Shown in pieces: positions 16,383 through 24,455 of a stretch of 64,000 nucleotides of DNA. Within the stretch, counting starts at the first letter, position 1; each line of letters starts with the position of its first letter. Origin of the DNA: Pseudomonadota bacterium (GTDB taxonomy: Bacteria; Verrucomicrobiota; Verrucomicrobiia; Limisphaerales; SXTU01); NCBI GenBank assembly GCA_009922615.1, contig RFVF01000005.1, forward strand, positions 41,842 to 105,841, in the 5' to 3' direction. The translations under genes were made by a program, and so were the position numbers. Under the pieces are notes generated by a model. The model made no database searches, was not told where the DNA came from, and saw only the letters and a list, made by a program, of their open reading frames with translations.

Positions 16383-19157
16383 TCACCGCACCACCGTCAA
16401 GCCGGGCAACGCCGCCTGCAATTTCGCCACCGCCTCGTCGCTCACCTTGTTGCCCTTGATGTCCAGCGTGCGGAGGGATTTTATTTTGGCGAGCGACTCC
16501 AGGCCGGCGTCGGTGATCTGTGTGCCGGGGATGAGCAACGTTTCGAGCTGCGGGAGGTTGGCGAGGTGGCGGACGCCTTCGTCCTTGATCGCACCGGAGA
16601 CGCGCAGCACGCGCAGGCTGGGGATCATCCCGGCCCACTTCGCACCTTCGGGCGAGGCCTGTTTGTCGCCGAGGTCCAGTTCGCGGAGGTTCTTCAAGGG
16701 GACGAGGCTGGCGACCGCCGCGCCCGTGGCGTCCTGGCTGCCGATTTGCAGGCGGCGGAGCGAGGTGAGCTTGGAGAGGTGCAACGCGCCCGCGTCGGTG
16801 AAGTGCGTGTGGACGATTTCTAGGCGCTCCAAGTGCTGGAGCCGGGCGATCTCCTGGAGGCCGGCGTCGTTCACCGGCGTGTAGTGGAAGTTCAGGTTTT
16901 CCACTGCTTGCAAGGCGCCGAGGTGCACGAAGCCTTCGCCGGTGCATTTGGCCGAGGCGAACGAGAACACACGCAACTTGGTGAGCCCCGCCAGCGGCTT
17001 GAGGTAGGCATCGGTCAGCGGGGTGAGGGTGAAGTTGAGCCGCTCCAAGTTCTTGAGCGTGCCGATGTGCTTCAGGCCTGGGCCGCGCACGTCGCAGTTG
17101 GCCACGTCGAGATTCGTCAACGTGGTGAGCCCGGCCACGCGGGCGAGCCACTCGTCGTTCACGGTTTTGTTCACGCCGCCCTGGCCTTTGAGCGGGTTGT
17201 TGCCGTTGTAGAGATTCACCGAAACGAGCGTGCGGAACGGGGCGAGGGCTTCGGCTCCGGCGAGGTCCACGAGCCACGCGGGCGCGGGCGTGCTCCAGAT
17301 GGTTTGCCCGCCCACTTCCTTCGCGGCAGCGTCCACGGCCTGGGCCTGCGCGCGAAAGGCCAGGGCGTCCTTCAACGCCGGCAGTTCCTTCTGCACGCGC
17401 TCACGGAGCTGCGGGTCGGCAATAAGTTTCAACTGCGCGGCGACCGCAGTGGCCTTGCCCTCGGCCTGCGCGCGGAGGACTGCACGCACGGCCGGCACAT
17501 CCTGTGACGGCGTCGGCGCAATGATGCGCGACGCGAGCACCTTGCTGTGGTGGATGGTGTTGGTCGCGACCTTGGCGTCCTTGGGAAACTCGATGGTCTG
17601 TGGGCCGCCGGTCTGCGGGTTCGGCTCGTAAAGCGGCGCGCCCGTGCTGGCGACGGTCACGCGGATGCGATGGCCCTTGTTGAAGATGATGCTCGTCCAG
17701 CCCACGTCGAACGCGAGCTTTGCGGGTTCGCCGGGCGTGAGCAGCCGCTCGTGGTCAAAGCCTTCGCGATAGCGGGCGCGGCGCGGGTAATCCATCAGGA
17801 GCATCGAACGGCCGTCGGGATACACGTCGCTCACGCGCACGAGGAAGTCCGTGTCGCGCGCCGTGCTGCTCACCCACAGCTCGACCTTCACGAGGCCGGT
17901 CCACTCGACCGGTTCGGCGAGCGGCTCGGTGGTGAAGGTGCGGACTTCCGCCTGCGTCTCGAACGGCCGCGCATCCTTCGCGCCGGGGAAAGCCGCGCCG
18001 GGGATGCTCATCGGGTGGAACGGGTCGCTGACGTAACTCGTGGTAGATTTTGCGGCGGTGGGCGCGGCGGTGGAGAGGTGCCCATTCTCATTGAGGAAGA
18101 AACTTTGTGGCGTCGCGTGCGGCGGCCAGTCGAGCGCGGTGCGCCAGACGTTGCCGGGCGCGTTGGTTTCGCCGGTCGCGCCCATGACGTAGTAGCGGAC
18201 GGGCGGGTCCTGCATCACGCCGTTGTTCGTGCCCTTGAGGTGATGGTTGAACCACGTCGTCATGTGAGCATACACGTCGAAGAAGGCGTTGGTCGGGTAG
18301 GTCATCTCCGCGATCTTGTTCGACTTCGGGTAGCCGCCGTGCAGCCACGGACCGATGATGAGTTGCTGTTGTCCCCGTGAGTTCGGCCCCGCCTGATGCT
18401 GCCGACCAATGAAGCTCATCACCGAGCCTTGGCACATGAAGTCATACCAGCTCCCGATGGTGAAGCACGGCACGTTCATCTTCGGGAAGTGCAGGGAACA
18501 ATCCTCGTCGCGCCAGTAGCTGTCGTAGTTGGGGTGCCGGAAGGTCTCGGCAAGCCACGCGTCGTTGTCGGCGGGATTACGCGCGATCGCGCCCATGCTC
18601 TTGAAGCGGTTCGGCCGCGTCACGCCGCCAATGCGGTAGCCCTCTTGGTAAAGGCTTAGGCCGGTGTCGGTCATGTATTGCGCGACGAGGTGCGGCGGCT
18701 GGGTGATGGCGAGGAAGTTCTGGGCGTAGCCGGCCTGCGACCCGCCGTAGGTGCCGATCTTGCCCGTGCACCAAGGCTGGCTCGCGAGCCACTCGCAGGT
18801 GTCGAAGCCGTCCTTGAGTTCGCCCCACGCCAGCGCGCGATAGCCGCGCCACTGGCCCTCGGAGAGTCCCGCGCCCCGGTAGTTGACCAGCGCGATGACG
18901 AACCCGCCCTCCGCAAATTTCGCCGCCGCTTTGCGTGAGCCCGCGCCGTGGATGTCCGCGTAGCGCTGCTCGAAGATGGCGGGCCAGGGCCCCTTGCCGG
19001 GCGGGAAATAGAGCCACGCGGAGAGCCGTTGCCCATCGCGCATCGGAATCATCACGTGCTCCTCGCGCACCGGGCCGAGGTCCAACGGTGCGTCCGCCGC
19101 GCGGACGGAATTCAGCAAACAGAGCAGAGCAGCCAGCCGACAGATTCGGGAAAACAT
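16383..19157 (-). CDS. Exported CocE/NonD (S15-type) hydrolase fused to leucine-rich repeats
   Basis: The 924-residue protein has a signal peptide (LAALLCLLNSVRA). An X-Pro dipeptidyl-peptidase S15 alpha/beta-hydrolase domain follows, with nucleophile elbow GTYGGSQAGYAQ, then the S15 C-terminal jelly-roll (WVSSTARDTDFLVRVSDVYP). From about residue 640 there are some ten cysteine-free leucine-rich repeats of about 24 residues (LKNLERLNFTLTPLTDAYLK and so on). The S15 group includes peptidases, cocaine-esterase-like and acylase enzymes, so the substrate is open. The LRR tail may bind a substrate or surface. It is divergent from argJ, with start ATG at 19157. Confidence 0.85.
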   Translation of the reverse strand: MFSRICRLAALLCLLNSVRAADAPLDLGPVREEHVMIPMRDGQRLSAWLYFPPGKGPWPAIFEQRYADIHGAGSRKAAAKFAEGGFVIALVNYRGAGLSEGQWRGYRALAWGELKDGFDTCEWLASQPWCTGKIGTYGGSQAGYAQNFLAITQPPHLVAQYMTDTGLSLYQEGYRIGGVTRPNRFKSMGAIARNPADNDAWLAETFRHPNYDSYWRDEDCSLHFPKMNVPCFTIGSWYDFMCQGSVMSFIGRQHQAGPNSRGQQQLIIGPWLHGGYPKSNKIAEMTYPTNAFFDVYAHMTTWFNHHLKGTNNGVMQDPPVRYYVMGATGETNAPGNVWRTALDWPPHATPQSFFLNENGHLSTAAPTAAKSTTSYVSDPFHPMSIPGAAFPGAKDARPFETQAEVRTFTTEPLAEPVEWTGLVKVELWVSSTARDTDFLVRVSDVYPDGRSMLLMDYPRRARYREGFDHERLLTPGEPAKLAFDVGWTSIIFNKGHRIRVTVASTGAPLYEPNPQTGGPQTIEFPKDAKVATNTIHHSKVLASRIIAPTPSQDVPAVRAVLRAQAEGKATAVAAQLKLIADPQLRERVQKELPALKDALAFRAQAQAVDAAAKEVGGQTIWSTPAPAWLVDLAGAEALAPFRTLVSVNLYNGNNPLKGQGGVNKTVNDEWLARVAGLTTLTNLDVANCDVRGPGLKHIGTLKNLERLNFTLTPLTDAYLKPLAGLTKLRVFSFASAKCTGEGFVHLGALQAVENLNFHYTPVNDAGLQEIARLQHLERLEIVHTHFTDAGALHLSKLTSLRRLQIGSQDATGAAVASLVPLKNLRELDLGDKQASPEGAKWAGMIPSLRVLRVSGAIKDEGVRHLANLPQLETLLIPGTQITDAGLESLAKIKSLRTLDIKGNKVSDEAVAKLQAALPGLTVVR

Positions 19158-19265
19158 ACGGCAGCATCGGACGACGAGGGAGGGCGGAGAGTTCAATACG
19201 TTCAAGCGATTGCGACCTCGTGATTGACACGCGGGCGGCGAGTTGTTTCCGTTCGCGCGCCAAAC

Positions 19266-20600
19266 ATGAGTAAGTTGAAATTCAAAGTTGTTCCCGGGGC
19301 CATTGTCGCGCCGAAGGGTTTCCTCACCAGTGGAGTTTTCTGTGACATCAAACGCCTCGGCACCGGCAAGGGGTCGAACAAAGGGCCGAAGCGCGACCTC
19401 GCGCTCATCGTGTCCGAAGTGCCCGCCAGCGTGGCGGGGATGTTCACGACGAACCAGATTTGCGCCGCGCCGGTAAAGGTCTGCGCCGAGCGCGTCAAGC
19501 GTGGCGTGGCTCAAGCCGTCGTTATCAACTCCGGCAACGCCAACGCCTGCACCGGCAAGCAAGGCATGAAGGATGCGCGCGCCATGACCGCGCTCACGGC
19601 GAAGCAGCTTCACATGACGGAGGAGCACGTGTTCGTCGCCAGCACCGGGCGCATCGGCGTCACGATGCCGATGGAACAAGTGCGCGCGGGCATCGTCGCC
19701 GCCGAGCGCTTGCTCAACCGCGAGCACACCAGCGCCGATCACGCCGCCGAGGCCATCATGACCAGCGACACCCGGCCCAAGCAGATCGCCATTGAGTTCA
19801 AGTTGGGGGGCAAGACCGTGCTCATTGGCGGGATGTGCAAGGGCGCGGGGATGATTCAGCCCGGCATGAGCGCGACCGGCGCGCGACCGGCTGCGCTGCC
19901 GCAAGGCCTGCACGCCACGATGCTGTGCTTCATCACGACCGATGCAGCCATTGAGGCGAAGGCGCTGCAAGCCTGCCTCCGCGAAGCCGTGGCGAACAGT
20001 TTCAACCGCATCACCGTGGACGCCGACATGAGCACGAACGACACCGTCCTCGTGCTCGCGAACGGATTGGCGGGGAATGCGGAGTGCGGAGTGCGGAGTG
20101 CGGAATTGAAGACCTTTCAGGCCGCGCTTCAGCACGTCTGCCTCGAACTCGCCAAGATGATCGTGCGCGATGGTGAGGGCGTGCATCGCGTCGTGACCGT
20201 GCGGGTCGAGGGCGCGAAGACGATTCAGGACGCCGACGCCGCCGCGCGTGCCGTGGCGAACAGCGCGCTGGTCAAGACGAGCTGGCACGGCGGCGACCCG
20301 AACTGGGGCCGTATCATTGACGCGCTCGGCTACAGCGCCGCGACCGTGGTCGAAGACAAGGTGGACATCGGCTACAGCGCGCCCGGCAGCCGGAAGATTC
20401 TCTGGAGCCTCAAGCGCGGCCAGCCGACTAAGGCCACCTTCAAGCAACTCTGCGCCGCCGCCGCCCCGAAGGAGTTCGACCTCCACATTCGGCTGAACCT
20501 CGGCCAGGCCGCCGCCCTCATGTATGCCGCCGACCTGACCGAGGCCTACGTGGATTACAACAAAGGCGACGTGACCGATCCGACGACGCTGGGAGGATGA
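19266..20600 (+). CDS. argJ: Bifunctional glutamate N-acetyltransferase/ornithine acetyltransferase
   Basis: The 444-residue enzyme moves acetyl groups from N-acetylornithine to glutamate, the recycling step of arginine synthesis. It is made as a precursor that self-cleaves before a Thr: here Thr218 in GLHATMLCFITTDA. Other marks are NSGNANACTG, IMTSDTRPK and HGGDPNWGRI. The start at 19266 (MSKLKFK) is preferred over an upstream in-frame GTG because the family begins near it. A heptanucleotide array (20072-20106) adds residues NAECGVRSAE after VLANGLAG, where homologues are shorter. The gene leads the arginine cluster argJ-argB-argD. Confidence 0.93.
   Translation: MSKLKFKVVPGAIVAPKGFLTSGVFCDIKRLGTGKGSNKGPKRDLALIVSEVPASVAGMFTTNQICAAPVKVCAERVKRGVAQAVVINSGNANACTGKQGMKDARAMTALTAKQLHMTEEHVFVASTGRIGVTMPMEQVRAGIVAAERLLNREHTSADHAAEAIMTSDTRPKQIAIEFKLGGKTVLIGGMCKGAGMIQPGMSATGARPAALPQGLHATMLCFITTDAAIEAKALQACLREAVANSFNRITVDADMSTNDTVLVLANGLAGNAECGVRSAELKTFQAALQHVCLELAKMIVRDGEGVHRVVTVRVEGAKTIQDADAAARAVANSALVKTSWHGGDPNWGRIIDALGYSAATVVEDKVDIGYSAPGSRKILWSLKRGQPTKATFKQLCAAAAPKEFDLHIRLNLGQAAALMYAADLTEAYVDYNKGDVTDPTTLGG
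20072..20106 (+). repeat. Heptanucleotide array (GCGGAGT)n inside argJ
   Basis: Three exact GCGGAGT units (20079-20099) are followed by GCGGAAT, and GGGGAAT precedes them as a decayed unit. The array is read in frame as ECGVRSAE. A second array with the same unit lies at 48712-48739 inside another gene, in the opposite orientation relative to coding. Confidence 0.9.
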
Positions 20601-20606
20601 GTGCCT

Positions 20607-21011
20607 ATGGATACACTTGAAAAACTGCGCGCAGATTTTGATGCCATAGAGCGGCAAACGGATAACGAAAAGCGAGTTTGGCTGTTTCTGAATGCCGCTG
20701 CTCACACCTCGAGAATTTTGTCCGCAGTTGAAAGCAAGGGCAATCCGGAGGACAAGGAGTATTGCGAGGCCATTAGAAATCTGCGCCTTGCACATACGCG
20801 GCAGTTTATGCGTTCCACCAAGTATTCTAGGTGGCCCAGCAATGAGTGCTCGATGCAGGCAGCCATAGCGCTGACCTATCACGCGGCTTTTGAAACCAAC
20901 AAACTGATTTTGGAAGATCGGGAACTCGAAGCGATCTTGGAAGGCTTGATCAGTATTGAGGGGCCTCATCACGCCGATCACTATCGAAATCTGCTTCGGG
21001 GCAGGAAGTAA
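20607..21011 (+). CDS. Hypothetical protein inserted between argJ and argB
   Basis: I do not recognise this 134-residue, mostly helical, soluble protein. The ATG at 20607 follows GGAGGA by nine bases, which is better than the in-frame GTG at 20601. The coding sequence is clearly less GC-rich than argJ and argB on either side, and its codon use looks different, suggesting acquisition by transfer. It ends two bases before the argB start codon, so it is cotranscribed with the arginine genes. It contains no membrane segment or known catalytic motif. Confidence 0.7.
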   Translation: MDTLEKLRADFDAIERQTDNEKRVWLFLNAAAHTSRILSAVESKGNPEDKEYCEAIRNLRLAHTRQFMRSTKYSRWPSNECSMQAAIALTYHAAFETNKLILEDRELEAILEGLISIEGPHHADHYRNLLRGRK

Positions 21012-21013
21012 AT

Positions 21014-21895
21014 ATGCACGACCCCATCACCAAAGCCGCGACGCTGCTCGAAGCGTTGCCTTACATTCACAAGTTCAGCCACGCGACGTTCGTCGTGAAA
21101 TACGGTGGCAGTTTCATGGACTCGCCTGATCCCGCCGTGCGCAACGGCGTCGCGCGCGATGTCGTGTTCCTCGAAGCGGTGGAGATCAATCCCGTGGTCG
21201 TCCACGGCGGCGGCAAGGCCATCACGCGCGCGATGGACGCCGCCGGGTTGAAGGCGAACTTCATTCAGGGGATGCGCGTGACGGATGAAGCGACGGTGGG
21301 CGTGGTGGACCAGGTGCTGTCGCGCGAGATCAACCCGGAGATCGTCCGCACCATCGAGTCGCTCGGTGGCAAGGCGCGGGGCTTCGCGGGCACGGACATC
21401 TTCACCTGCCGCAAGCTGTGGCTGGATGACAAAGCCAACCCCGGCCAGAAGCTGGACATCGGCTACGTGGGCGAGGTCGTGGGGGTGAACACCGCGCCGC
21501 TCCTGGACTGCATCGCGCACGGCATCACGCCGGTCATCAGCCCCACGGCGCGGGGCGAGGACGGAAAGGTTTACAACTGCAACGCGGACGTGGCCGCCGC
21601 ACAAGCCGCCATCGCGCTCAAGGCCCGTCGACTCGTCTTCATGTCCGACGTGCCCGGCCTCATGCGCGACCCGAAAGACCCGGCCACACTCATCACGCAT
21701 CTGCAAATCAGCGAAGTGCCCGCGCTCAAGGCCACTGGCGTCGTGGACAAGGGGATGATTCCCAAGGTGGACAGCGCGGTCGCGGCCATCCAGTCGGGCG
21801 TGGAGAAAGTGCAGTTCGTGGACGGTCGGCAGCAGCATTCCGTGCTGTTGGAAATTTTCACGGACGAAGGAGTTGGCACTGAGGTGGTCGGATAA
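21014..21895 (+). CDS. argB: Acetylglutamate kinase
   Basis: The 293-residue amino-acid kinase phosphorylates N-acetylglutamate with ATP in the second step of arginine synthesis. It shows FVVKYGGSFMD (the phosphate-binding Lys-Gly motif), VVHGGGKAITRAM and PTARGEDGKVYNCNAD for substrate binding. VDKGMIPKVDSAVAAI is found at the C-terminus. The N-terminal helix (LLEALPYIHKFS) is of the type that mediates arginine-sensitive hexamer formation, so feedback inhibition is likely. A ribosome-binding stretch, GGGGCAGGAAG, precedes the ATG and lies within the end of the unknown upstream gene. Confidence 0.95.
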   Translation: MHDPITKAATLLEALPYIHKFSHATFVVKYGGSFMDSPDPAVRNGVARDVVFLEAVEINPVVVHGGGKAITRAMDAAGLKANFIQGMRVTDEATVGVVDQVLSREINPEIVRTIESLGGKARGFAGTDIFTCRKLWLDDKANPGQKLDIGYVGEVVGVNTAPLLDCIAHGITPVISPTARGEDGKVYNCNADVAAAQAAIALKARRLVFMSDVPGLMRDPKDPATLITHLQISEVPALKATGVVDKGMIPKVDSAVAAIQSGVEKVQFVDGRQQHSVLLEIFTDEGVGTEVVG

Positions 21896-21905
21896 GACTT
21901 CACTG

Positions 21906-21923
21906 GCAGTCGGTGGCGACTGC
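21906..21923. repeat. Small hairpin between argB and the DUF433 gene
   Basis: GCAGTC (21906-21911) pairs with GACTGC (21918-21923) around a six-base loop. It may be a dispersed palindrome or a weak attenuating structure. There is no T tract. Confidence 0.4.
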
Positions 21924-21940
21924 TGATAAGAATGCGAACG

Positions 21941-22180
21941 ATGAATGCGACTTTGCCGATTCAAGTGCCGCCGGGTTTGCCCATTTGGGTGGACCCGCAG
22001 CGCATGAGCGGTGCGCCGTGCTTCTATGGAACGCGGGTGCCGGTGGACGCGCTATTCGGTAACTTGGAGAGCGGTTTGAGCTTAGATGAGTTTCTAAACT
22101 GCTTCCCCGATGTGACGCGCGAGCAGGCGGTCACCGTGCTGGAATCCGCGCACCAGTCGTTGTTCAAAGCCGCCGCATGA
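21941..22180 (+). CDS. DUF433 antitoxin-like protein
   Basis: This 79-residue small protein starts MNATLPIQVPPGLP and has the DUF433 pattern RMSGAPCFYGTRVPV, followed by the winged-helix-like end LSLDEFLNCFPDVTREQAVTVLE. DUF433 proteins often form the antitoxin half of pairs with DUF5615 PIN-like toxins, as in VapBC45-type modules. Its stop overlaps the start of the following DUF5615 gene as ATGA. An alternative ATG lies at 21932. Inserted between argB and argD, it is probably expressed with the arginine genes unless it has its own promoter. Confidence 0.8.
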   Translation: MNATLPIQVPPGLPIWVDPQRMSGAPCFYGTRVPVDALFGNLESGLSLDEFLNCFPDVTREQAVTVLESAHQSLFKAAA

Positions 22181-22494
22181 ACGTGTTGTTCGACGGTTGC
22201 GTGCCGCGACCGCTCCGCGGCTTCCTTGTTTCCCACATAGTGAAGACGGCTCCTGAACTGGGCTGGGGCGCGCTTAAGAACGGCGATTTGCTGCGGGTGG
22301 CGGAGGAGCAGTTTGACTTGTTGCTCACCGCTGACCAGAACTTGCGTTACCAGCAGAACCTGAAAGGCCGCCGCATTGCCGTCCTCGTCTTGCCAACGAA
22401 TGACTGGACTGTCCTCCGCAAGCACACCGAGCGCATCGCCGCAGCCGTAGCTGAAATGACGCCCGGAAGTTTCCGGGAGCTGGACTTTACCTGA
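22177..22494 (+). CDS. DUF5615 PIN-like toxin candidate
   Basis: The 105-residue protein shows the DUF5615 PIN-like fold pattern: an N-terminal acidic residue in MNVLFDGCVPRPL, then LLTADQNLRYQQNL near residue 50, then AVLVLPTNDW. PIN proteins are Mg-dependent RNases, and in this subfamily they pair with DUF433 antitoxins such as the gene just upstream (4-base overlap). The N-terminal Asp is retained in a shifted form (FDGC), so activity is plausible. Whether it is an active toxin cannot be told from the sequence. Confidence 0.78.
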   Translation: MNVLFDGCVPRPLRGFLVSHIVKTAPELGWGALKNGDLLRVAEEQFDLLLTADQNLRYQQNLKGRRIAVLVLPTNDWTVLRKHTERIAAAVAEMTPGSFRELDFT

Positions 22495-22508
22495 GAAACA
22501 GATTGCCA

Positions 22509-23807
22509 ATGAAAGAAATCGTCCCGACCCCGCCCGCCATCGTCCACAACGAGCAGCAAGCCGTCCTTGGCCTGTTCCAGAAATACGTCGTGCCCAGCTA
22601 CGGGCGCTTCGAACTCGTGCTCGCGCGCGGGCAGGGCAGCCATCTGTGGGACGTGAACGGCAAGCGCTACCTCGACCTCGGCGGCGGCATCGCCGTCTGT
22701 TCGCTCGGCCACGCGAACGCGGAGATCACCGAGGCGCTCGTCGAGCAGTCGCGGCGCATGGTCCACGTCTCGAACCTCTACTACCACGAGCCACAGGGCC
22801 GGCTGGCACAGCAGATCGTCCGGCATCTCGCGCCGGGCAAGGTGTTCTTCAGCAACTCGGGCGCGGAGGCGAACGAAGGACTCTACAAGCTCGCGCGCAA
22901 GTTCGGGCACGACGAAGGGCGCTTCGAGATCATCACGGCGTTAAACTCGTTTCATGGGCGCACGCTCGCGGGCATTGCGGCGACGGGACAGGAAAAGGTG
23001 AAGAAAGGTTTCGAGCCGGCGGTGCAAGGGTTCAAGCACGTTCCTTACAACGACCTGCAAGCGATGCGCGATGCCATCACGCCTGCGACCGTGGCGATCC
23101 TCATCGAAGGTGTGCAGGGCGAAGGTGGGATCGCGCCCGCATCGCCTGAGTATCTGCTGGGGCTGCGCCAGCTCTGCGACGAGCGGCGCATCCTGTTGCT
23201 CATGGACGGCGTGCAATGCGGGCACTTCCGCACGGGGCGATTCCAGAGTTTCCAGCGGTTGCTCGAAGGTATCGCTGGCGCGGAAAAGTTCTTGCCCGAC
23301 GGCGTCTCCATGGCGAAGTCGCTGGGCGGTGGTTTTCCTATCGGCGCCTTCTGGGTGCGTGAGGAGCATCACGGCGTGAAGCTGTGCGACTTGCTCGGGC
23401 CGGGCACGCACGCGACGACTTACGGCGGCACGCCGCTGGGCTGCGCAGTGGCTAACAAGGTCTTCGAGGTCATCGAGCGCGACCGCTTGGCGGACAATGC
23501 TCGCGCGACGGGCGCGTGGATGAAGGCGGAGCTGGAGAAGCTCGCTGGGCAGTTCCCGCACGTCATCAAAGGCGTGCGCGGGCTGGGCTTCATGCTGGGC
23601 CTTGAGTTGGCGGAGCACATCCCGGCGTTCGAGAACACCGGCAAGGTCGCCTCGCTGAACTTCGTGAACCGCTTGCACGACGCGGGAGTGCTCACCGTGC
23701 CCAGCGGCACACATGTCGTGCGCTTCCTGCCGGCGCTGAACCTGCGTCGCGAGGACGCGGCAGAGGGAGTGGCGCTTATTACTGGCGTGGTGAAGGCCAT
23801 CGCATAA
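22509..23807 (+). CDS. argD: Acetylornithine aminotransferase (class III)
   Basis: This 432-residue PLP enzyme makes N-acetylornithine from N-acetylglutamate semialdehyde and glutamate in arginine synthesis. Motifs are FFSNSGAEANEGLYKLAR, FHGRTLAG and the PLP Lys in GVSMAKSLGGGFPIGAFW. The cofactor-ring Asp lies in LLLMDGVQCGHFRTGRF, where the common DEVQ reads DGVQ, an odd but possibly lineage-specific change. The ATG at 22509 is preferred to an in-frame TTG at 22503. It follows the DUF433/DUF5615 pair by 14 bases. Succinyldiaminopimelate or ornithine activity is also possible in the family. Confidence 0.9.
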   Translation: MKEIVPTPPAIVHNEQQAVLGLFQKYVVPSYGRFELVLARGQGSHLWDVNGKRYLDLGGGIAVCSLGHANAEITEALVEQSRRMVHVSNLYYHEPQGRLAQQIVRHLAPGKVFFSNSGAEANEGLYKLARKFGHDEGRFEIITALNSFHGRTLAGIAATGQEKVKKGFEPAVQGFKHVPYNDLQAMRDAITPATVAILIEGVQGEGGIAPASPEYLLGLRQLCDERRILLLMDGVQCGHFRTGRFQSFQRLLEGIAGAEKFLPDGVSMAKSLGGGFPIGAFWVREEHHGVKLCDLLGPGTHATTYGGTPLGCAVANKVFEVIERDRLADNARATGAWMKAELEKLAGQFPHVIKGVRGLGFMLGLELAEHIPAFENTGKVASLNFVNRLHDAGVLTVPSGTHVVRFLPALNLRREDAAEGVALITGVVKAIA

Positions 23808-23816
23808 ACTCGCGCC

Positions 23817-24455
23817 ATGTCGATTCCGTGGCTCATTGCGGTGGTGCTGGCGGCGCAAATCGCGCTGGGCATCTCGCCGAAGGCGGACCGGATGACGTGG
23901 GCGCTGGAGAACGTGCCGGTGTGGTTTGGCGTTGGCTTGCTGGCCTTCACGCACCGGCGGTTTCCTTTGTCATCCCTGTGCTTGCACCTCTTCGCGATTC
24001 ACTCACTCATCCTTGCGCTGGGGGGACATTATACTTACGCGAAGGTTCCGCTGGGGGAGTGGGCACGTGATGCGTTTGGCCTGGCGCGCAATCACTACGA
24101 CCGGATCGGGCATTTCGCGCAGGGTTTTATTCCAGCGATTTTCGTGCGCGAATTGTTGTTGCGCAAAACCCCATTGCAGCGCGGTGGCTGGCTGAATTTC
24201 CTCGTGGTCTGCGTCTGTCTGGCGTTCAGCGCGTGCTACGAGTTCTTCGAGTGGTGGGTCGCGGTGTTCACGGGCGAGGCGGCCAACGATTTCCTCGGCA
24301 CGCAGGGCGATCCCTGGGACACGCACTGGGATATGTTCATGGCGTTGGTGGGGGCCATTTGCTCGATGGCCACGATGGGGCGGTGGCACGACGATTCGTT
24401 GAAGCAGGTGGGCCTGTCGTCGCTAGCACCCACGGACGTGGGGCGGTCCGCATGA
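23817..24455 (+). CDS. DUF2238 (YjdF-like) inner-membrane protein
   Basis: The 212-residue protein has about six membrane helices and the DUF2238 marks: RNHYDRIGHFAQGFIPAI, ACYEFFEWWVA and the end motif TQGDPWDTHWDMFMALVGA. The function of this family is unknown. It begins ten bases after argD and its stop overlaps the start of the DnaJ-Sel1 gene (ATGA), so it belongs to the same transcript. Confidence 0.85.
   Translation: MSIPWLIAVVLAAQIALGISPKADRMTWALENVPVWFGVGLLAFTHRRFPLSSLCLHLFAIHSLILALGGHYTYAKVPLGEWARDAFGLARNHYDRIGHFAQGFIPAIFVRELLLRKTPLQRGGWLNFLVVCVCLAFSACYEFFEWWVAVFTGEAANDFLGTQGDPWDTHWDMFMALVGAICSMATMGRWHDDSLKQVGLSSLAPTDVGRSA

Noticed and set aside
19158..20981. Very long minus-strand open frame continuing upstream of the S15/LRR hydrolase across argJ
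   Set aside because: The extension is antisense to argJ and the next gene, has low-complexity composition, and the real protein begins with a signal peptide at 19157.
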